From positions 98,921 to 162,920 of the forward strand of contig CALVNR010000002.1 in assembly GCA_944349905.1 (NCBI GenBank): a DNA stretch of 64,000 nucleotides. Direction: 5' to 3'. Within the stretch, counting starts at the first letter, position 1. Each line of letters starts with the position of its first letter. This DNA is from an uncultured Clostridia bacterium (GTDB lineage Bacteria; Bacillota; Clostridia; Christensenellales; UBA1242). Both the position numbers and the translations under genes were made by a program. Shown in pieces: positions 24,569 to 32,702 of the stretch. The notes beneath the pieces were generated by a model. The model worked only from the letters and a program-made list of their open reading frames with translations, did no database searches and was not told the origin of the DNA.

Positions 24569-24623
24569 GACTGTAAATCCGTCGACTTCGTCTTCGATGG
24601 TTCGAATCCATCCCTGCCCACCA
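24569..24623 (+). repeat. Second copy of the tRNA-Tyr 3' half (att-like site)
   Basis: Same as 23203-23257 over all 55 bases, ending in CCA. The sequence before it does not resemble a tRNA 5' half, so it is not a second tRNA gene. Confidence 0.9.
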
Positions 24624-24913
24624 ATGTTTAAATCGCTATAAGTCTTTATTATAAAGACTTGTAGCGATTTTTTTGTTGACAAAGTATTTTTGGACAAAAA
24701 ACTGAAAATAGTTAAATTTGTATGCCAAAAAATCAAAAAAACTGTGTCAGAAACTGTCTCAAAAGCCGTGTCAATTTAGGTTGTATAAATTGTTTAATTT
24801 TGGCTTAAATAGTTTTATGGTGATAAAGTTTGTAAATGTTTTCGTTTTTTAAAGATTTTCTATTTTTTTGTATTTTCTTTTAAATTATTGCAATAATTTA
24901 CCAGCGAGGTGTT
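24624..24913. other. Intergenic region right of the island
   Basis: Contains a strong terminator (24631-24674) and three related 8-mers with exact 12-bp spacing: CTGTGTCA (24742), CTGTCTCA (24754), CCGTGTCA (24766). In one frame they read TVSETVSKAVSI and a stop, preceded by about 25 open codons. The rest is AT-rich without signals. Confidence 0.6.
24631..24674 (+). terminator. Strong terminator, probably the original end of the tRNA operon
   Basis: An 18-bp stem with one T-G wobble (24631-24648 with 24652-24669) and a T-run, directly after the spare tRNA-Tyr 3' half. Confidence 0.85.
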
Positions 24914-25320
24914 ATGGAAATTTTAAAAGGAAAAACTTATTTTGATAAAAGCAAACTTGGAAAACAATATCCATTGATAGAATTATATTTGGAGGAGAAG
25001 ATACAAAATATAAAGGTGTGATTGACGAAAAACAAGTAAACGAAAAATATCAAATATTGTTAAACAATTTGAAAAACTTGTTTCCTGCATTTAAAGAGCA
25101 AATTAATATTGAATATGCTTTTTGTGGTTTGTTTGCTTCTACAAACAACAATATGGGAATTATTTTAAAGACCAATAAAGATAATGTTTTTATTTTTTCT
25201 AGTTGTGGAGCTAATGGTATAATAAATGCTTTTTTTGGAGTTGAACTTCTTTTAGATTTGTTTGACAATAAGGAAAATTGGTTGGAAAAAATTTTTTCAA
25301 TAGAAAGAAAAATATTTTAA
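24914..25320 (+). pseudogene. Internally deleted FAD-dependent oxidoreductase (DAO family) gene
   Basis: Two frames are needed. The first (ATG at 24914, GAGGTG before it) gives MEILKGKTYFDKSKLGKQYP, like the start of DAO-type oxidoreductases, then stops at 25021. In another frame, from about 24953, IDRIIFGGEDTKYKGVIDEK continues to 25320 with FCGLFASTNNNMGIIL and SSCGANGIINAFFGVELL, the C-terminal part of the same family (GGED and G.NGI motifs). Everything between, including the FAD-binding GxGxxG, is missing. The simplest reading is one large internal deletion of a full-length gene of some 350-400 codons. It lies just right of the tRNA-Tyr repeat. The family call is from motif memory. Confidence 0.65.
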
Positions 25321-25332
25321 AAACAATGATTT

Positions 25333-25361
25333 AGAAAAGGTTGTGTCCTTTTCTTTTTTTT
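25333..25361 (+). terminator. Terminator before spoIIAA
   Basis: AGAAAAGG / CCTTTTCT with loop TTGTGT and a T-run. Confidence 0.85.
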
Positions 25362-25437
25362 ATGTTATTTTTCGCCTAAAAGATATATTTTTCTTAATTT
25401 CTATTATGTTATGCTTGATATATCAAAAGGAGCAAAT

Positions 25438-25746
25438 ATGACAATAAAAAGCAAGGTTTACAATAACACACTTTATGTTTTATTGTGTGGAGAATTGGAC
25501 GAACATTCTGCCATGCACACGAGAATTACATTGGACAATGTTTTTTCTGGTGATGATTTTAATCAAATAATCATTGATTTATCTGAACTTGAATTTATGG
25601 ATAGTACGGGTATTGGAGTTTTGATAGGGCGATATAAAAAAATGAAAGATAGGCATATTCCAATTTATATTTGCAATCCTTCAAAGCATGCTGAAAAAAT
25701 TTTTAAAATGACTGGTTTGTATGAAATTATGCCAAAAATTGTTTAA
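25438..25746 (+). CDS. spoIIAA: Anti-sigma F factor antagonist SpoIIAA
   Basis: 102 aa STAS-domain protein. The start has AAAGGAGC 6 bases upstream; an earlier in-frame ATG lies before that site. The phosphorylated Ser is Ser56 in LEFMDSTGIGVLIGRYK, the standard SpoIIAA site. Unphosphorylated SpoIIAA binds SpoIIAB and frees sigma F in the forespore after asymmetric division; SpoIIAB phosphorylates it, and SpoIIE (not in this window) removes the phosphate. First gene of the spoIIA operon, 11 bp before spoIIAB. I could not identify a confident sigma H promoter upstream. Confidence 0.96.
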   Translation: MTIKSKVYNNTLYVLLCGELDEHSAMHTRITLDNVFSGDDFNQIIIDLSELEFMDSTGIGVLIGRYKKMKDRHIPIYICNPSKHAEKIFKMTGLYEIMPKIV

Positions 25747-25757
25747 GGGGAGAGGTT

Positions 25758-26210
25758 ATGAATATTCAAAATAATTTTATGGAAGTAACATTTAAAGCTT
25801 TATCAATTAATGAGAGCTTTGCAAGGATTTGTGTTTCTGGATTTTGTATACAATTAAATCCAACAGTTGACAAAATAAACGATATAAAAACAGCAGTTTC
25901 AGAAGCAGTAACAAATTGTGTTGTTCATGCTTATCCAAAACACAATGGAATGGTTGTTTTAAGATGCGAGATAGAAGGAGATTGTGTAAAAATAAAAATC
26001 TCTGACAAGGGTGTTGGAATAAAAGATATAAACAGAGCCAGAGAACCTTTCTTTACTACAAAGCCAGATGATGAAAGAAGCGGTATGGGATTTTCAGTTA
26101 TGGAAAGCTTTATGGATAAAGTGGAAGTTGAAAAAAATGATGATAAAGGTATAACTGTTACAATGTATAAAAAGTTGAATAATTGTAAAGTGCAGGTGGG
26201 CAATGCTTGA
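25758..26210 (+). CDS. spoIIAB: Anti-sigma F factor and protein kinase SpoIIAB
   Basis: 150 aa GHKL-type ATPase/kinase: N box EAVTNCVVHAY, G1 box ISDKGVGIKD, and SGMGFSVMESF as the G2 box. It holds sigma F inactive and phosphorylates SpoIIAA on Ser. GGGGAGAGG precedes the ATG. The stop overlaps the start of sigF by 8 bp, the usual coupling of the anti-sigma factor with its sigma factor. Confidence 0.96.
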   Translation: MNIQNNFMEVTFKALSINESFARICVSGFCIQLNPTVDKINDIKTAVSEAVTNCVVHAYPKHNGMVVLRCEIEGDCVKIKISDKGVGIKDINRAREPFFTTKPDDERSGMGFSVMESFMDKVEVEKNDDKGITVTMYKKLNNCKVQVGNA

Positions 26211-26919
26211 TAACCTTCAAATTTTGTCTTTGGTGGAACAAGCTAAAAAAGGCGACCAGAAAGCAAAAGAAGTGTTATTAAAAGAAAATTCTCCTCTTAT
26301 AAAAAGTTTAATAAAAAGATTTAAAGATAAGGGGATTGAATATCAAGATTTATATCAAATTGGCTGTATGGGCTTTTTAAAGGCATTGAATAATTTTAAT
26401 ATTGATTACAATGTAAAATTTTCAACTTATGTTGTTCCGATGGTTATAGGGGAAATAAAAAGATTTATGCGTGACGATGGAGCTATAAAAGTTTCCAGAG
26501 TTTTAAAAACTTTAAATCTTCAAATAAACAAATATATAGAAAAGTATTTTGCTCAGTTTCAAAAGAATCCTACAATAGAAGAAATTGCAAAACATTTTAA
26601 TGTTGAAGAACAGGAAATTATTTTGGCTATGGATTCTGCTAGGATGCCTGTTTCTTTATACTCACCATTGGATGATGGCGATGAATCTTTGCTGGTTATG
26701 GATAGAATTGAAGGTGAAGAAGGGAGTTTTATACTAGATAATTTGGCTTTAAAAGAACTATTATCAAAGTTGGATAAAAGAGAGCAAAAAATAATACTAT
26801 TAAGATTTTATTATGATAAAACGCAAGGAGAAATTGCAAACCAATTAAAAATTTCACAAGTTCAAGTTTCAAGATTGGAAAATAAAATTTTAGAGAATCT
26901 TAGAAAAAAACTTATATGA
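26203..26919 (+). CDS. sigF: RNA polymerase sigma factor F (forespore)
   Basis: 238 aa sigma-70 family protein of the sporulation group. Region 2: LIKRFKDKGIEYQDLYQIGCMGFLKALNNFN and FSTYVVPMVIGEIKRFMRDDGAIKVSR. Region 3 follows (PTIEEIAKHFNVEEQEI). Region 4 has LLSKLDKREQKIILLRFYYDKTQGEIANQLKISQVQVSRLE. The order spoIIAA-spoIIAB-sigF is diagnostic and separates it from sigma G. It directs the first forespore genes. A 22-bp near-palindrome starts 7 bases after its stop, then a terminator. Confidence 0.95.
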   Translation: MLDNLQILSLVEQAKKGDQKAKEVLLKENSPLIKSLIKRFKDKGIEYQDLYQIGCMGFLKALNNFNIDYNVKFSTYVVPMVIGEIKRFMRDDGAIKVSRVLKTLNLQINKYIEKYFAQFQKNPTIEEIAKHFNVEEQEIILAMDSARMPVSLYSPLDDGDESLLVMDRIEGEEGSFILDNLALKELLSKLDKREQKIILLRFYYDKTQGEIANQLKISQVQVSRLENKILENLRKKLI

Positions 26920-26925
26920 TGTGTC

Positions 26926-26947
26926 TAGTATTTATGCATAACTACTA
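26926..26947. repeat. Palindrome site C (TAGTAnTTATG / CATAAnTACTA)
   Basis: Two 11-base arms that match except for one position each, centred between sigF and its terminator. The left arm recurs at 33074 and 50413. Confidence 0.5.
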
Positions 26948-26959
26948 TATATTGAAAAA

Positions 26960-26987
26960 AAGAAAAGTTTTCACTTTTCTTTTTTTA
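26960..26987. terminator. Bidirectional terminator after sigF
   Basis: AAGAAAAGT / ACTTTTCTT with loop TTTC, flanked by A- and T-runs, between sigF and the convergent lipoprotein gene. Confidence 0.85.
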
Positions 26988-28388
26988 CATCACTTTTGAG
27001 CCTTTGTTTTTATCTTCGCAATATCTAGGCGTAGTAAATTTTTTGGTTATTAATTTAGGTTCAACTTTTTCAGAATTTAATTTTGCACTATTTGCAGACA
27101 TTGTATTTGTATTATTTGTATCATTTAAAGTATTCGTTGTGTTTTGAGTGTTATTTAAAGAGCTATTGTCAGTCTTTAAATTCTCTGTTTTTGTTTTTTT
27201 TCTTAAATTTTTTAAAATTGAATTTCTATTGATTTCAATATTATTGTTTTGAGTTTTATCTGTGACAATATTCGTTAAACTATCTTCATTTGCTGTTTGG
27301 TTGTCTATATTGTTGTCAATATTATTGTTTGTTTGAAGAATTTGATTATTTTGATAATTGTAGCCAGTTGTATTTCTACGATTATTTATATTTCTATAAG
27401 TGTCAATATTTCTTCTAAAAGGACCATATGTGTCAGTATTTCTATTTGGATTGAATGTTTGGTTATTTCCATAATTGTTATAATTGTAATATCCATTATT
27501 ATATGCTCTGTTATAGTTGTTTGAATTGTAATAATAAGGATTATTGTTTTCTTGGTAATTGTTATAAGTGTTATTATTTGCAACATTATTATTGTAGTTA
27601 TAACCATTATTGTATGTTTTATATGTGTCTATGTTTGGAGCAAATTTTCTTCTAGTGTTTGTGCTGTTATTGTTGCTGTTATTATTCGTATAATCGTTTT
27701 GATAATTGTTTGTTTGAGAAATATTTTGATTGTCTGTTTGATTTGTATTGTTTAAAGTATTGTTTTGACTGCTGTACAAATCTGTTAAATTATTATTTTG
27801 TTGATTGCATATGTTACAAGATTTATAAATATTTTCTACTTCTTCTAAACTTGTTAAAAGATTTTCAAGATAGGCCTCTCTTTCTTTCAAATTACTGTTT
27901 AATTCAACATAAAGCGAATTTAATTCTTCGTAGTTTGTATTAGAAATATTATTTTTATTTTTTATTTTATTTATACTGTTGTTTAAATCGTTTCGGCTGT
28001 TGCTTAAACAATTTAGATATTTACTTATATTCTTTGATAAATTGTTTATAGCACTTGCTTTGTCATTTCCGAGTTTTAAGTTGTTTTGTTGATATGACTT
28101 TATCATAGAAGTTGTTTGTAAGATTTGTTGTTGTAATGATGATTCTGATTGAGCTGAGTATAAACTTACATTTTTTTGACTGGTCAAGTTTGTGTTGTTT
28201 TCGTTTTCTATATAATTTGCTGGTGTTACAGAATACAAATTGTTTGCATTTGCTGAAACTACAACATTATTAACTCGGTCCAACTGGTTGTTTAAATTTT
28301 TGGTTGCCTCACTATCGCTTATTCCACCACATCCAACAAGTGTTAAGCAAGAAAGTAGACAAATTGATGATAAAATTACTTTTTTCAT
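26985..28388 (-). CDS. Asn-rich putative lipoprotein
   Basis: 467 aa. A signal peptide ends with lipobox LVGC (Cys20), so Lgt should anchor it in the membrane facing outward. Residues about 60-200 are helical and likely coiled coil. From about 200 to 370 the chain is of very low complexity, dominated by Asn, Tyr and Thr, with a recurring motif N-[IT]-D-T-Y (PNIDTYKTY, RNTDTYGPF, RNIDTYRNI). The C-terminal part returns to mixed composition and ends with TTPRYCEDKNKGSKVM. No family recognised. It lies between sigF and spoVAC, and a sporulation role is possible only by position. The Asn/Tyr tract looks prion-like or like a spore-surface or adhesive protein. The ATG has GGAGG upstream. Confidence 0.8.
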   Translation of the reverse strand: MKKVILSSICLLSCLTLVGCGGISDSEATKNLNNQLDRVNNVVVSANANNLYSVTPANYIENENNTNLTSQKNVSLYSAQSESSLQQQILQTTSMIKSYQQNNLKLGNDKASAINNLSKNISKYLNCLSNSRNDLNNSINKIKNKNNISNTNYEELNSLYVELNSNLKEREAYLENLLTSLEEVENIYKSCNICNQQNNNLTDLYSSQNNTLNNTNQTDNQNISQTNNYQNDYTNNNSNNNSTNTRRKFAPNIDTYKTYNNGYNYNNNVANNNTYNNYQENNNPYYYNSNNYNRAYNNGYYNYNNYGNNQTFNPNRNTDTYGPFRRNIDTYRNINNRRNTTGYNYQNNQILQTNNNIDNNIDNQTANEDSLTNIVTDKTQNNNIEINRNSILKNLRKKTKTENLKTDNSSLNNTQNTTNTLNDTNNTNTMSANSAKLNSEKVEPKLITKKFTTPRYCEDKNKGSKVM

Positions 28389-28502
28389 ATTTCCTCCATT
28401 TTTAATTAGGTTGCGAAATTTTAATAAAAATATGCAATTTTATTTTTAGAGTGTTGTTTATTTTTTATATTTATGGCAATAAAAACTAAAAGGAGTTTAT
28501 AA

Positions 28503-28949
28503 ATGGATGAAATAAAAAGAAATCAAGCATATAACCGTTATGTCAAAGCAAAAATTCCTAAAACTCATGCATGGCCAAGTTTGTTCAATTCTTTTTGGGT
28601 AGGAGGAGTTATTTGCTGTTTGGGTCAAGGAATAAATGATTTAATTTTGCTTTGGTTTCCAAATATGGCAGAACAAAACGCTTGGGCATATACTTTAATA
28701 GTTCTTATTTTTCTAGCTTCATTTTTAACAGGTATTGGCATCTATGATAAAATTGGAAAATTTGCTGGTGGTGGCTCAATAGTACCAATAACTGGATTTT
28801 CTAACTCTATTACTTCACCAGCAATTGAGTTTAAGCATGAAGGTATAATTTATGGAATTTTTGTAAAAATGTTTTCTATTGCAGGTCCAGTTATCGTCAC
28901 TGGCGTTATTTCAAGTTTTATTGTTGGCATTATTTATTTGTTTATTTGA
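28503..28949 (+). CDS. spoVAC: Stage V sporulation protein AC
   Basis: 148 aa with four membrane segments. Family stretches: WPSLFNSFWVGGVICCLGQGI, FLTGIGIYDKIGKFAGGGSIVPITGFSNSITSPAIEFK and a C-terminal helix pair. SpoVAC is part of the channel that moves dipicolinic acid into the forespore and out at germination. AAAAGGAG precedes the ATG. Upstream, GGCAATAAAA resembles a sigma F/G -10 region weakly. Unlike in Bacillus, it is not followed directly by spoVAD: rnr lies between them. Confidence 0.93.
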   Translation: MDEIKRNQAYNRYVKAKIPKTHAWPSLFNSFWVGGVICCLGQGINDLILLWFPNMAEQNAWAYTLIVLIFLASFLTGIGIYDKIGKFAGGGSIVPITGFSNSITSPAIEFKHEGIIYGIFVKMFSIAGPVIVTGVISSFIVGIIYLFI

Positions 28950-29141
28950 AATTGAGATTGGTCAGTAAAAGTAAGCATGCGATTATATTTTTAAATATTA
29001 AATGCAAAGGTTGCTTTAATTTAAAAATTAAGTTTTTTAAAATTTCAAATAAATTCTTATTATTTCATTTTTTATAAAACCACTTTTTGATTTTTGTTTG
29101 CTTAGAAAATAAAAAAAGTTTTATATTTTTTGAATAATCTA

Positions 29142-29170
29142 TTGAAATGTTAATTTGTTTGTTATATACT
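29142..29170 (+). promoter_or_regulatory. Promoter of rnr
   Basis: TTGAAA, 17 bp, TATACT (29165-29170), a good vegetative promoter; this supports the rnr start at 29192. Confidence 0.75.
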
Positions 29171-29191
29171 ATTGATGTCAAGAGAGGACAA

Positions 29192-31396
29192 ATGAAAAAT
29201 AGAGAAAATAATAGTAGATTAAAGTGGTCAAAGGAAAGAGTTTTTGATATAATATGCAAAGATAATTTATTTGGAAAAGACTTTAATTCGTTGGTTTGTG
29301 AAGTTGCAAGAAAAGATTCGTCAAATTTCACACGAATTACTAATTATGTAAAAGACCTTTTGAAAGAAAACAGGCTTGTTAAAACAGCAAACGGAAAAAT
29401 TGAAAATGCAACAAAATGTTACAAGGGAAAAGTTATTATCAATCCAGGGGAGAACTTTGCTCATATTGCTGTTGAAGGTAAAAATAAAGATATTTATGTT
29501 TACGATAGGGGAAATACCGTAAATGGAGATATTGTTGAAATTGCAGTAAGGGAACTTTTTGGAAAACAAGAAGGGGTAATTACAAATATTATTAAAAGAG
29601 AAAATGAATTTCTGTATGGGACTATAAGGGAAAATTCAAATGGCGAATTTATCTTTAAACCAAGCGATATAAATTTTGACAAAGATGTAACAATAATTGC
29701 ACACAACATAAAAGAACTAGTTGGAAGAAAAATAAAAATTAAGTTGAATTATGCAGATGTGAGTTTGACTAAAAATAAAAATAATGCAATTATAGGAACA
29801 GTTGAAAAAGTGTATGGTTATGCAGGTGACCCTATCATTGAAAATGTTACAATTGCAGAACAATATGGATTTAGTAGTGAATTTTCAGATGCAGTTATGG
29901 AGTTTGTTGAAAAAATGCCAGAAGAATTGACTGACAAAGACAGAATAGGCACTGTTGATTATACTAGCAAAAATTTCTGCACAATTGACCCTGAGAGTTG
30001 CAAAGATATAGATGATGCAATATATGTTGAAAAGACAAGTAAAGGGTATAAAGCGTATGTTGCATTGGCACATGTTTCTCATTATGTTCCAAAAAATTCT
30101 GTTCTTGATAGTGATGCATTTTTAAGAGCATTAAGTTGTTATTTGGGGGACGGCGTTTACCCTATGCTTCCAGAAAAACTTTCAAATGGAATTTGTTCGT
30201 TAAATCCAAAAGTAGATAGAAGAACTATTTGTGCTGAAATAGATGTTGATAAGCAAGGTAATATAATTGACTATAAATTTGATTTTGCAATTATCAATTC
30301 AAAGCATAAATTGAGTTATGAAAAAGCAGAAGAAATTCATCTTTCGCAAAAAGTTGAAAATGAATTTTTAAATGTTAAACAAAGCATTGATAATGCTTAT
30401 GAATTGTCCGACATACTTGTTGATAATAGAAGGAAAAGAGGAGCTATTGAGATTAACTCAAAAGAACCTACATTTATTTTAAATGGCATGGGTGATAAAG
30501 TTAAAGATATTGTTGATAAAACGAAAATCACTTCAACAAAGATAATTGAATCACTTATGATACTTTTTAATGAAGCAGTTGGAGATTTTGTTGAAAAAAA
30601 TAATTTAGACACTTTATTTAGAGTTCATGAAAAACCTCAACAGCAAAAAGTTAAAATTTTGATGGATATGTGCAATGCTTTGAATATTGCTTATGATGGA
30701 GATTTCTCATCAGCAGGTTTAAATAAACTTCTTAAAAATATAAAAGGAAGACCCGAAGAAGAATTTTTAAATATGCTTGTTTTAAGATGTTTGCCAAAGG
30801 CAAAATATCAACCTGAAAACATAGGGCATTTTGCTCTTGCAAGTGAAAAATATATTCATTCAACGGCGGCTATTAGAAGATATTCTGACATAATTACGCA
30901 AAGAGTTCTTGATAGAGCAATTAAAAAAGAAAATGGTAAAGAAAGTCGTGCTGAACTTGAATACGAAGGAGATTATTTAACACAAAGAGAAATTTGTGCT
31001 GATAAGGCTGAAAGAGAAAGTAAAAAACTTATGAATGCAATTTGGGCAGAAGAAAACTTAAATAAAACGTTTGATGCATATATTTCAAACATAATTCCAT
31101 CAGGTGTTTTTGTTAAAATTAAAAATAAATTTGCAGAAATCTTTATTCCGCTTGAAAACCTTGTTAAAGGAAAAGTAAAAGATTATGTTATAAATGATAA
31201 CAATACGGAGATAAAAAGAAAAAAATCAACAGAAAAGTATAGAATTGGCGACTCTTTAAAAGTTATTGTAACAGATGCTGATAGAAATACAAGACGTGTA
31301 TTTGGGAAAAATGTGAGAAATGATAATAATTTGATTGATAATGCAAGTCAAATTGAAAATGATGATTTTGAAGAATCAAATGAAAAGAATTATTAA
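29192..31396 (+). CDS. rnr: Ribonuclease R
   Basis: 734 aa 3'-5' exoribonuclease. The ATG at 29192 has GAGAGGA before it; an earlier in-frame ATG at 29147 falls inside the promoter. Order of domains: winged helix (about 1-70), two cold-shock domains, the RNB catalytic domain with FCTIDPESCKDIDDAIYV (metal Asp residues), HVSHYVP, and IRRYSDIITQR, then S1 (FDAYISNIIPSGVFVKIK) and a short charged tail. It degrades structured RNA and takes part in quality control with SmpB-tmRNA. In many Firmicutes rnr neighbours smpB or secG; here it stands between spoVAC and spoVAD with its own promoter and terminator. Confidence 0.95.
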   Translation: MKNRENNSRLKWSKERVFDIICKDNLFGKDFNSLVCEVARKDSSNFTRITNYVKDLLKENRLVKTANGKIENATKCYKGKVIINPGENFAHIAVEGKNKDIYVYDRGNTVNGDIVEIAVRELFGKQEGVITNIIKRENEFLYGTIRENSNGEFIFKPSDINFDKDVTIIAHNIKELVGRKIKIKLNYADVSLTKNKNNAIIGTVEKVYGYAGDPIIENVTIAEQYGFSSEFSDAVMEFVEKMPEELTDKDRIGTVDYTSKNFCTIDPESCKDIDDAIYVEKTSKGYKAYVALAHVSHYVPKNSVLDSDAFLRALSCYLGDGVYPMLPEKLSNGICSLNPKVDRRTICAEIDVDKQGNIIDYKFDFAIINSKHKLSYEKAEEIHLSQKVENEFLNVKQSIDNAYELSDILVDNRRKRGAIEINSKEPTFILNGMGDKVKDIVDKTKITSTKIIESLMILFNEAVGDFVEKNNLDTLFRVHEKPQQQKVKILMDMCNALNIAYDGDFSSAGLNKLLKNIKGRPEEEFLNMLVLRCLPKAKYQPENIGHFALASEKYIHSTAAIRRYSDIITQRVLDRAIKKENGKESRAELEYEGDYLTQREICADKAERESKKLMNAIWAEENLNKTFDAYISNIIPSGVFVKIKNKFAEIFIPLENLVKGKVKDYVINDNNTEIKRKKSTEKYRIGDSLKVIVTDADRNTRRVFGKNVRNDNNLIDNASQIENDDFEESNEKNY

Positions 31397-31414
31397 TAAT
31401 CTTTAATAAAAAAA

Positions 31415-31447
31415 ACACATTAAAAAAAATTTTAATGTGTTTTTTTA
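31415..31447 (+). terminator. Terminator of rnr
   Basis: ACACATTAAAA / TTTTAATGTGT with an AAAA loop and T-run. Confidence 0.85.
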
Positions 31448-31615
31448 ATTATTAATAACATACAATTTTTATTCATTTTTTTTAAGATAATTAAAACTTT
31501 CAACTTAAATCATTATTTAAACAACTGTTATTATTTTTTAATTCATTTAAATGATAATAATGAATAATTGCTGTCATAATGGTCAAAAATTATTATGCGT
31601 TATTAAAGGTGAAAT

Positions 31616-32698
31616 ATGAAAAAAAATCAAACTGTAAAATTTAAAAATAAACCTAGAATAATAGGTAGTTATTCAATTGTTGGGCCAAAAGAGGGAAAAG
31701 GTAACTTTGCTTCTTATTTTAATTATGTTATGAAAGATGATTCCTTTGGCGAAGATAGTTACGAAAAAGCTGAGAAAAAAATGTTCGAACATGCAATAGT
31801 TGGTGCTATTGAAGATGCAAAAATCAAGCCTGCTGATGTTAATATATTGCTGGCAGGAGACTTGTTAAATCAAATCATATCGTCATCTTATTCAGCCAGA
31901 AATTTTAATTTTGCATACTTAGGACTTTTTGGAGCGTGTTCTACAATGGCCGAAAGTCTTGCTGTTGGTGCATCTTTAATTGATGGGGGGCAATTTGATA
32001 CTATTGTTTGTGCAACAGGCTCTCATTTTTCAACGGCAGAAAGACAGTTCCGTTTTCCACTGGAATTGGGGAACCAACGCCCACCAACATCTCAATGGAC
32101 TGTTACAGGCGCTGGGGCTTGCGTTTTGTCAAACAAAGGTAAAGGACCAAGAATAACAATGGCTACATTTGGAAAAGTAATTGACTGGGGTATAAAAGAT
32201 GTAAATGATATGGGAGCAGCAATGGCACCTGCAGCAATGGATACAATGCTTACTCACTTTTGCGATACAAAAACAACTCCTGATGACTACGACTTGATAG
32301 TAACAGGAGATTTAGGAAAACTAGGCTCTGAAATATTAATAGATTTGATGGAAGATAATGGTATTAAATTGGGTTTAAATTATAATGATTGTGGGCAAAT
32401 GTATTTTACAAGAAATCAAGGTATGCTTTCTGGGGGAAGTGGATGTGGTTGTAGTGCAACAGTTCTTAATTCATATTTAATAAACAAATTGCGAAAAGGA
32501 GAATTAAAAAGGGTTTTGTTTATGCCAACAGGTGCTTTAATGTCAACAACTGCAACTCAACAAGGTGAAAGTATACCTGGGATTTGCCATGCAATTGTTA
32601 TAGAGTGTGATGAAGAAGATGCAGGTAAAATGTATGAAAAAGTTTCCACAAGCAAAACTTTTAAGACTAAAAATGTTAACATGAAAAAGGAGAAATAA
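31616..32698 (+). CDS. spoVAD: Stage V sporulation protein AD
   Basis: 360 aa protein with a thiolase-like fold: KPRIIGSYSIVGPKEGKG at the start, FGACSTMAESLAVGA with Cys at the former active-site place, HFSTAERQFRFPLELGNQRPPT, and GSGCGCSATVLNSYL. SpoVAD binds dipicolinic acid and works with SpoVAC and SpoVAE in its uptake. GGTGAA precedes the ATG. TGATAA, 17 bp, CATAATG upstream (about 31553-31582) resembles a sigma G-type promoter loosely, which would let the gene be expressed in the forespore apart from rnr. A C-terminal extension of some 20 residues ends in Lys-rich sequence. Confidence 0.95.
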   Translation: MKKNQTVKFKNKPRIIGSYSIVGPKEGKGNFASYFNYVMKDDSFGEDSYEKAEKKMFEHAIVGAIEDAKIKPADVNILLAGDLLNQIISSSYSARNFNFAYLGLFGACSTMAESLAVGASLIDGGQFDTIVCATGSHFSTAERQFRFPLELGNQRPPTSQWTVTGAGACVLSNKGKGPRITMATFGKVIDWGIKDVNDMGAAMAPAAMDTMLTHFCDTKTTPDDYDLIVTGDLGKLGSEILIDLMEDNGIKLGLNYNDCGQMYFTRNQGMLSGGSGCGCSATVLNSYLINKLRKGELKRVLFMPTGALMSTTATQQGESIPGICHAIVIECDEEDAGKMYEKVSTSKTFKTKNVNMKKEK

Positions 32699-32702
32699 AT
32701 CT

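Larger units (their letters stand above)
23203..24623 (+). mobile_element. Small island bounded by a 55-bp repeat of the tRNA-Tyr 3' half
   Basis: The 3' half of tRNA-Tyr, from the anticodon stem to CCA, occurs twice in direct orientation (23203-23257 and 24569-24623) with 55 of 55 bases the same and divergence right outside. This is the layout left by site-specific integration into a tRNA 3' end: full tRNA at the left end, spare 3' half at the right. The 1,311 bp between hold a terminator, one minus-strand membrane protein gene and no integrase, so the element is either non-autonomous or decayed. The strong terminator that presumably once closed the tRNA operon now lies after the right copy (24631). 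Confidence 0.65.

Noticed and set aside
24569-24623. A second tRNA-Tyr gene
   Set aside because: Only the 3' half is present; the 30 bases before it do not form a D-arm or acceptor strand.
27297-27943. Several overlapping plus-strand frames rich in Ile, Val, Cys and Tyr
   Set aside because: They are shadows of the Asn/Tyr-rich lipoprotein gene on the other strand; the low-complexity codons (AAT, TAT) leave other frames open by chance.
28441-28502. Sigma F/G promoter before spoVAC
   Set aside because: GGCAATAAAA is close to the -10 pattern, but one key base is off and no good -35 is found; not listed as a feature.
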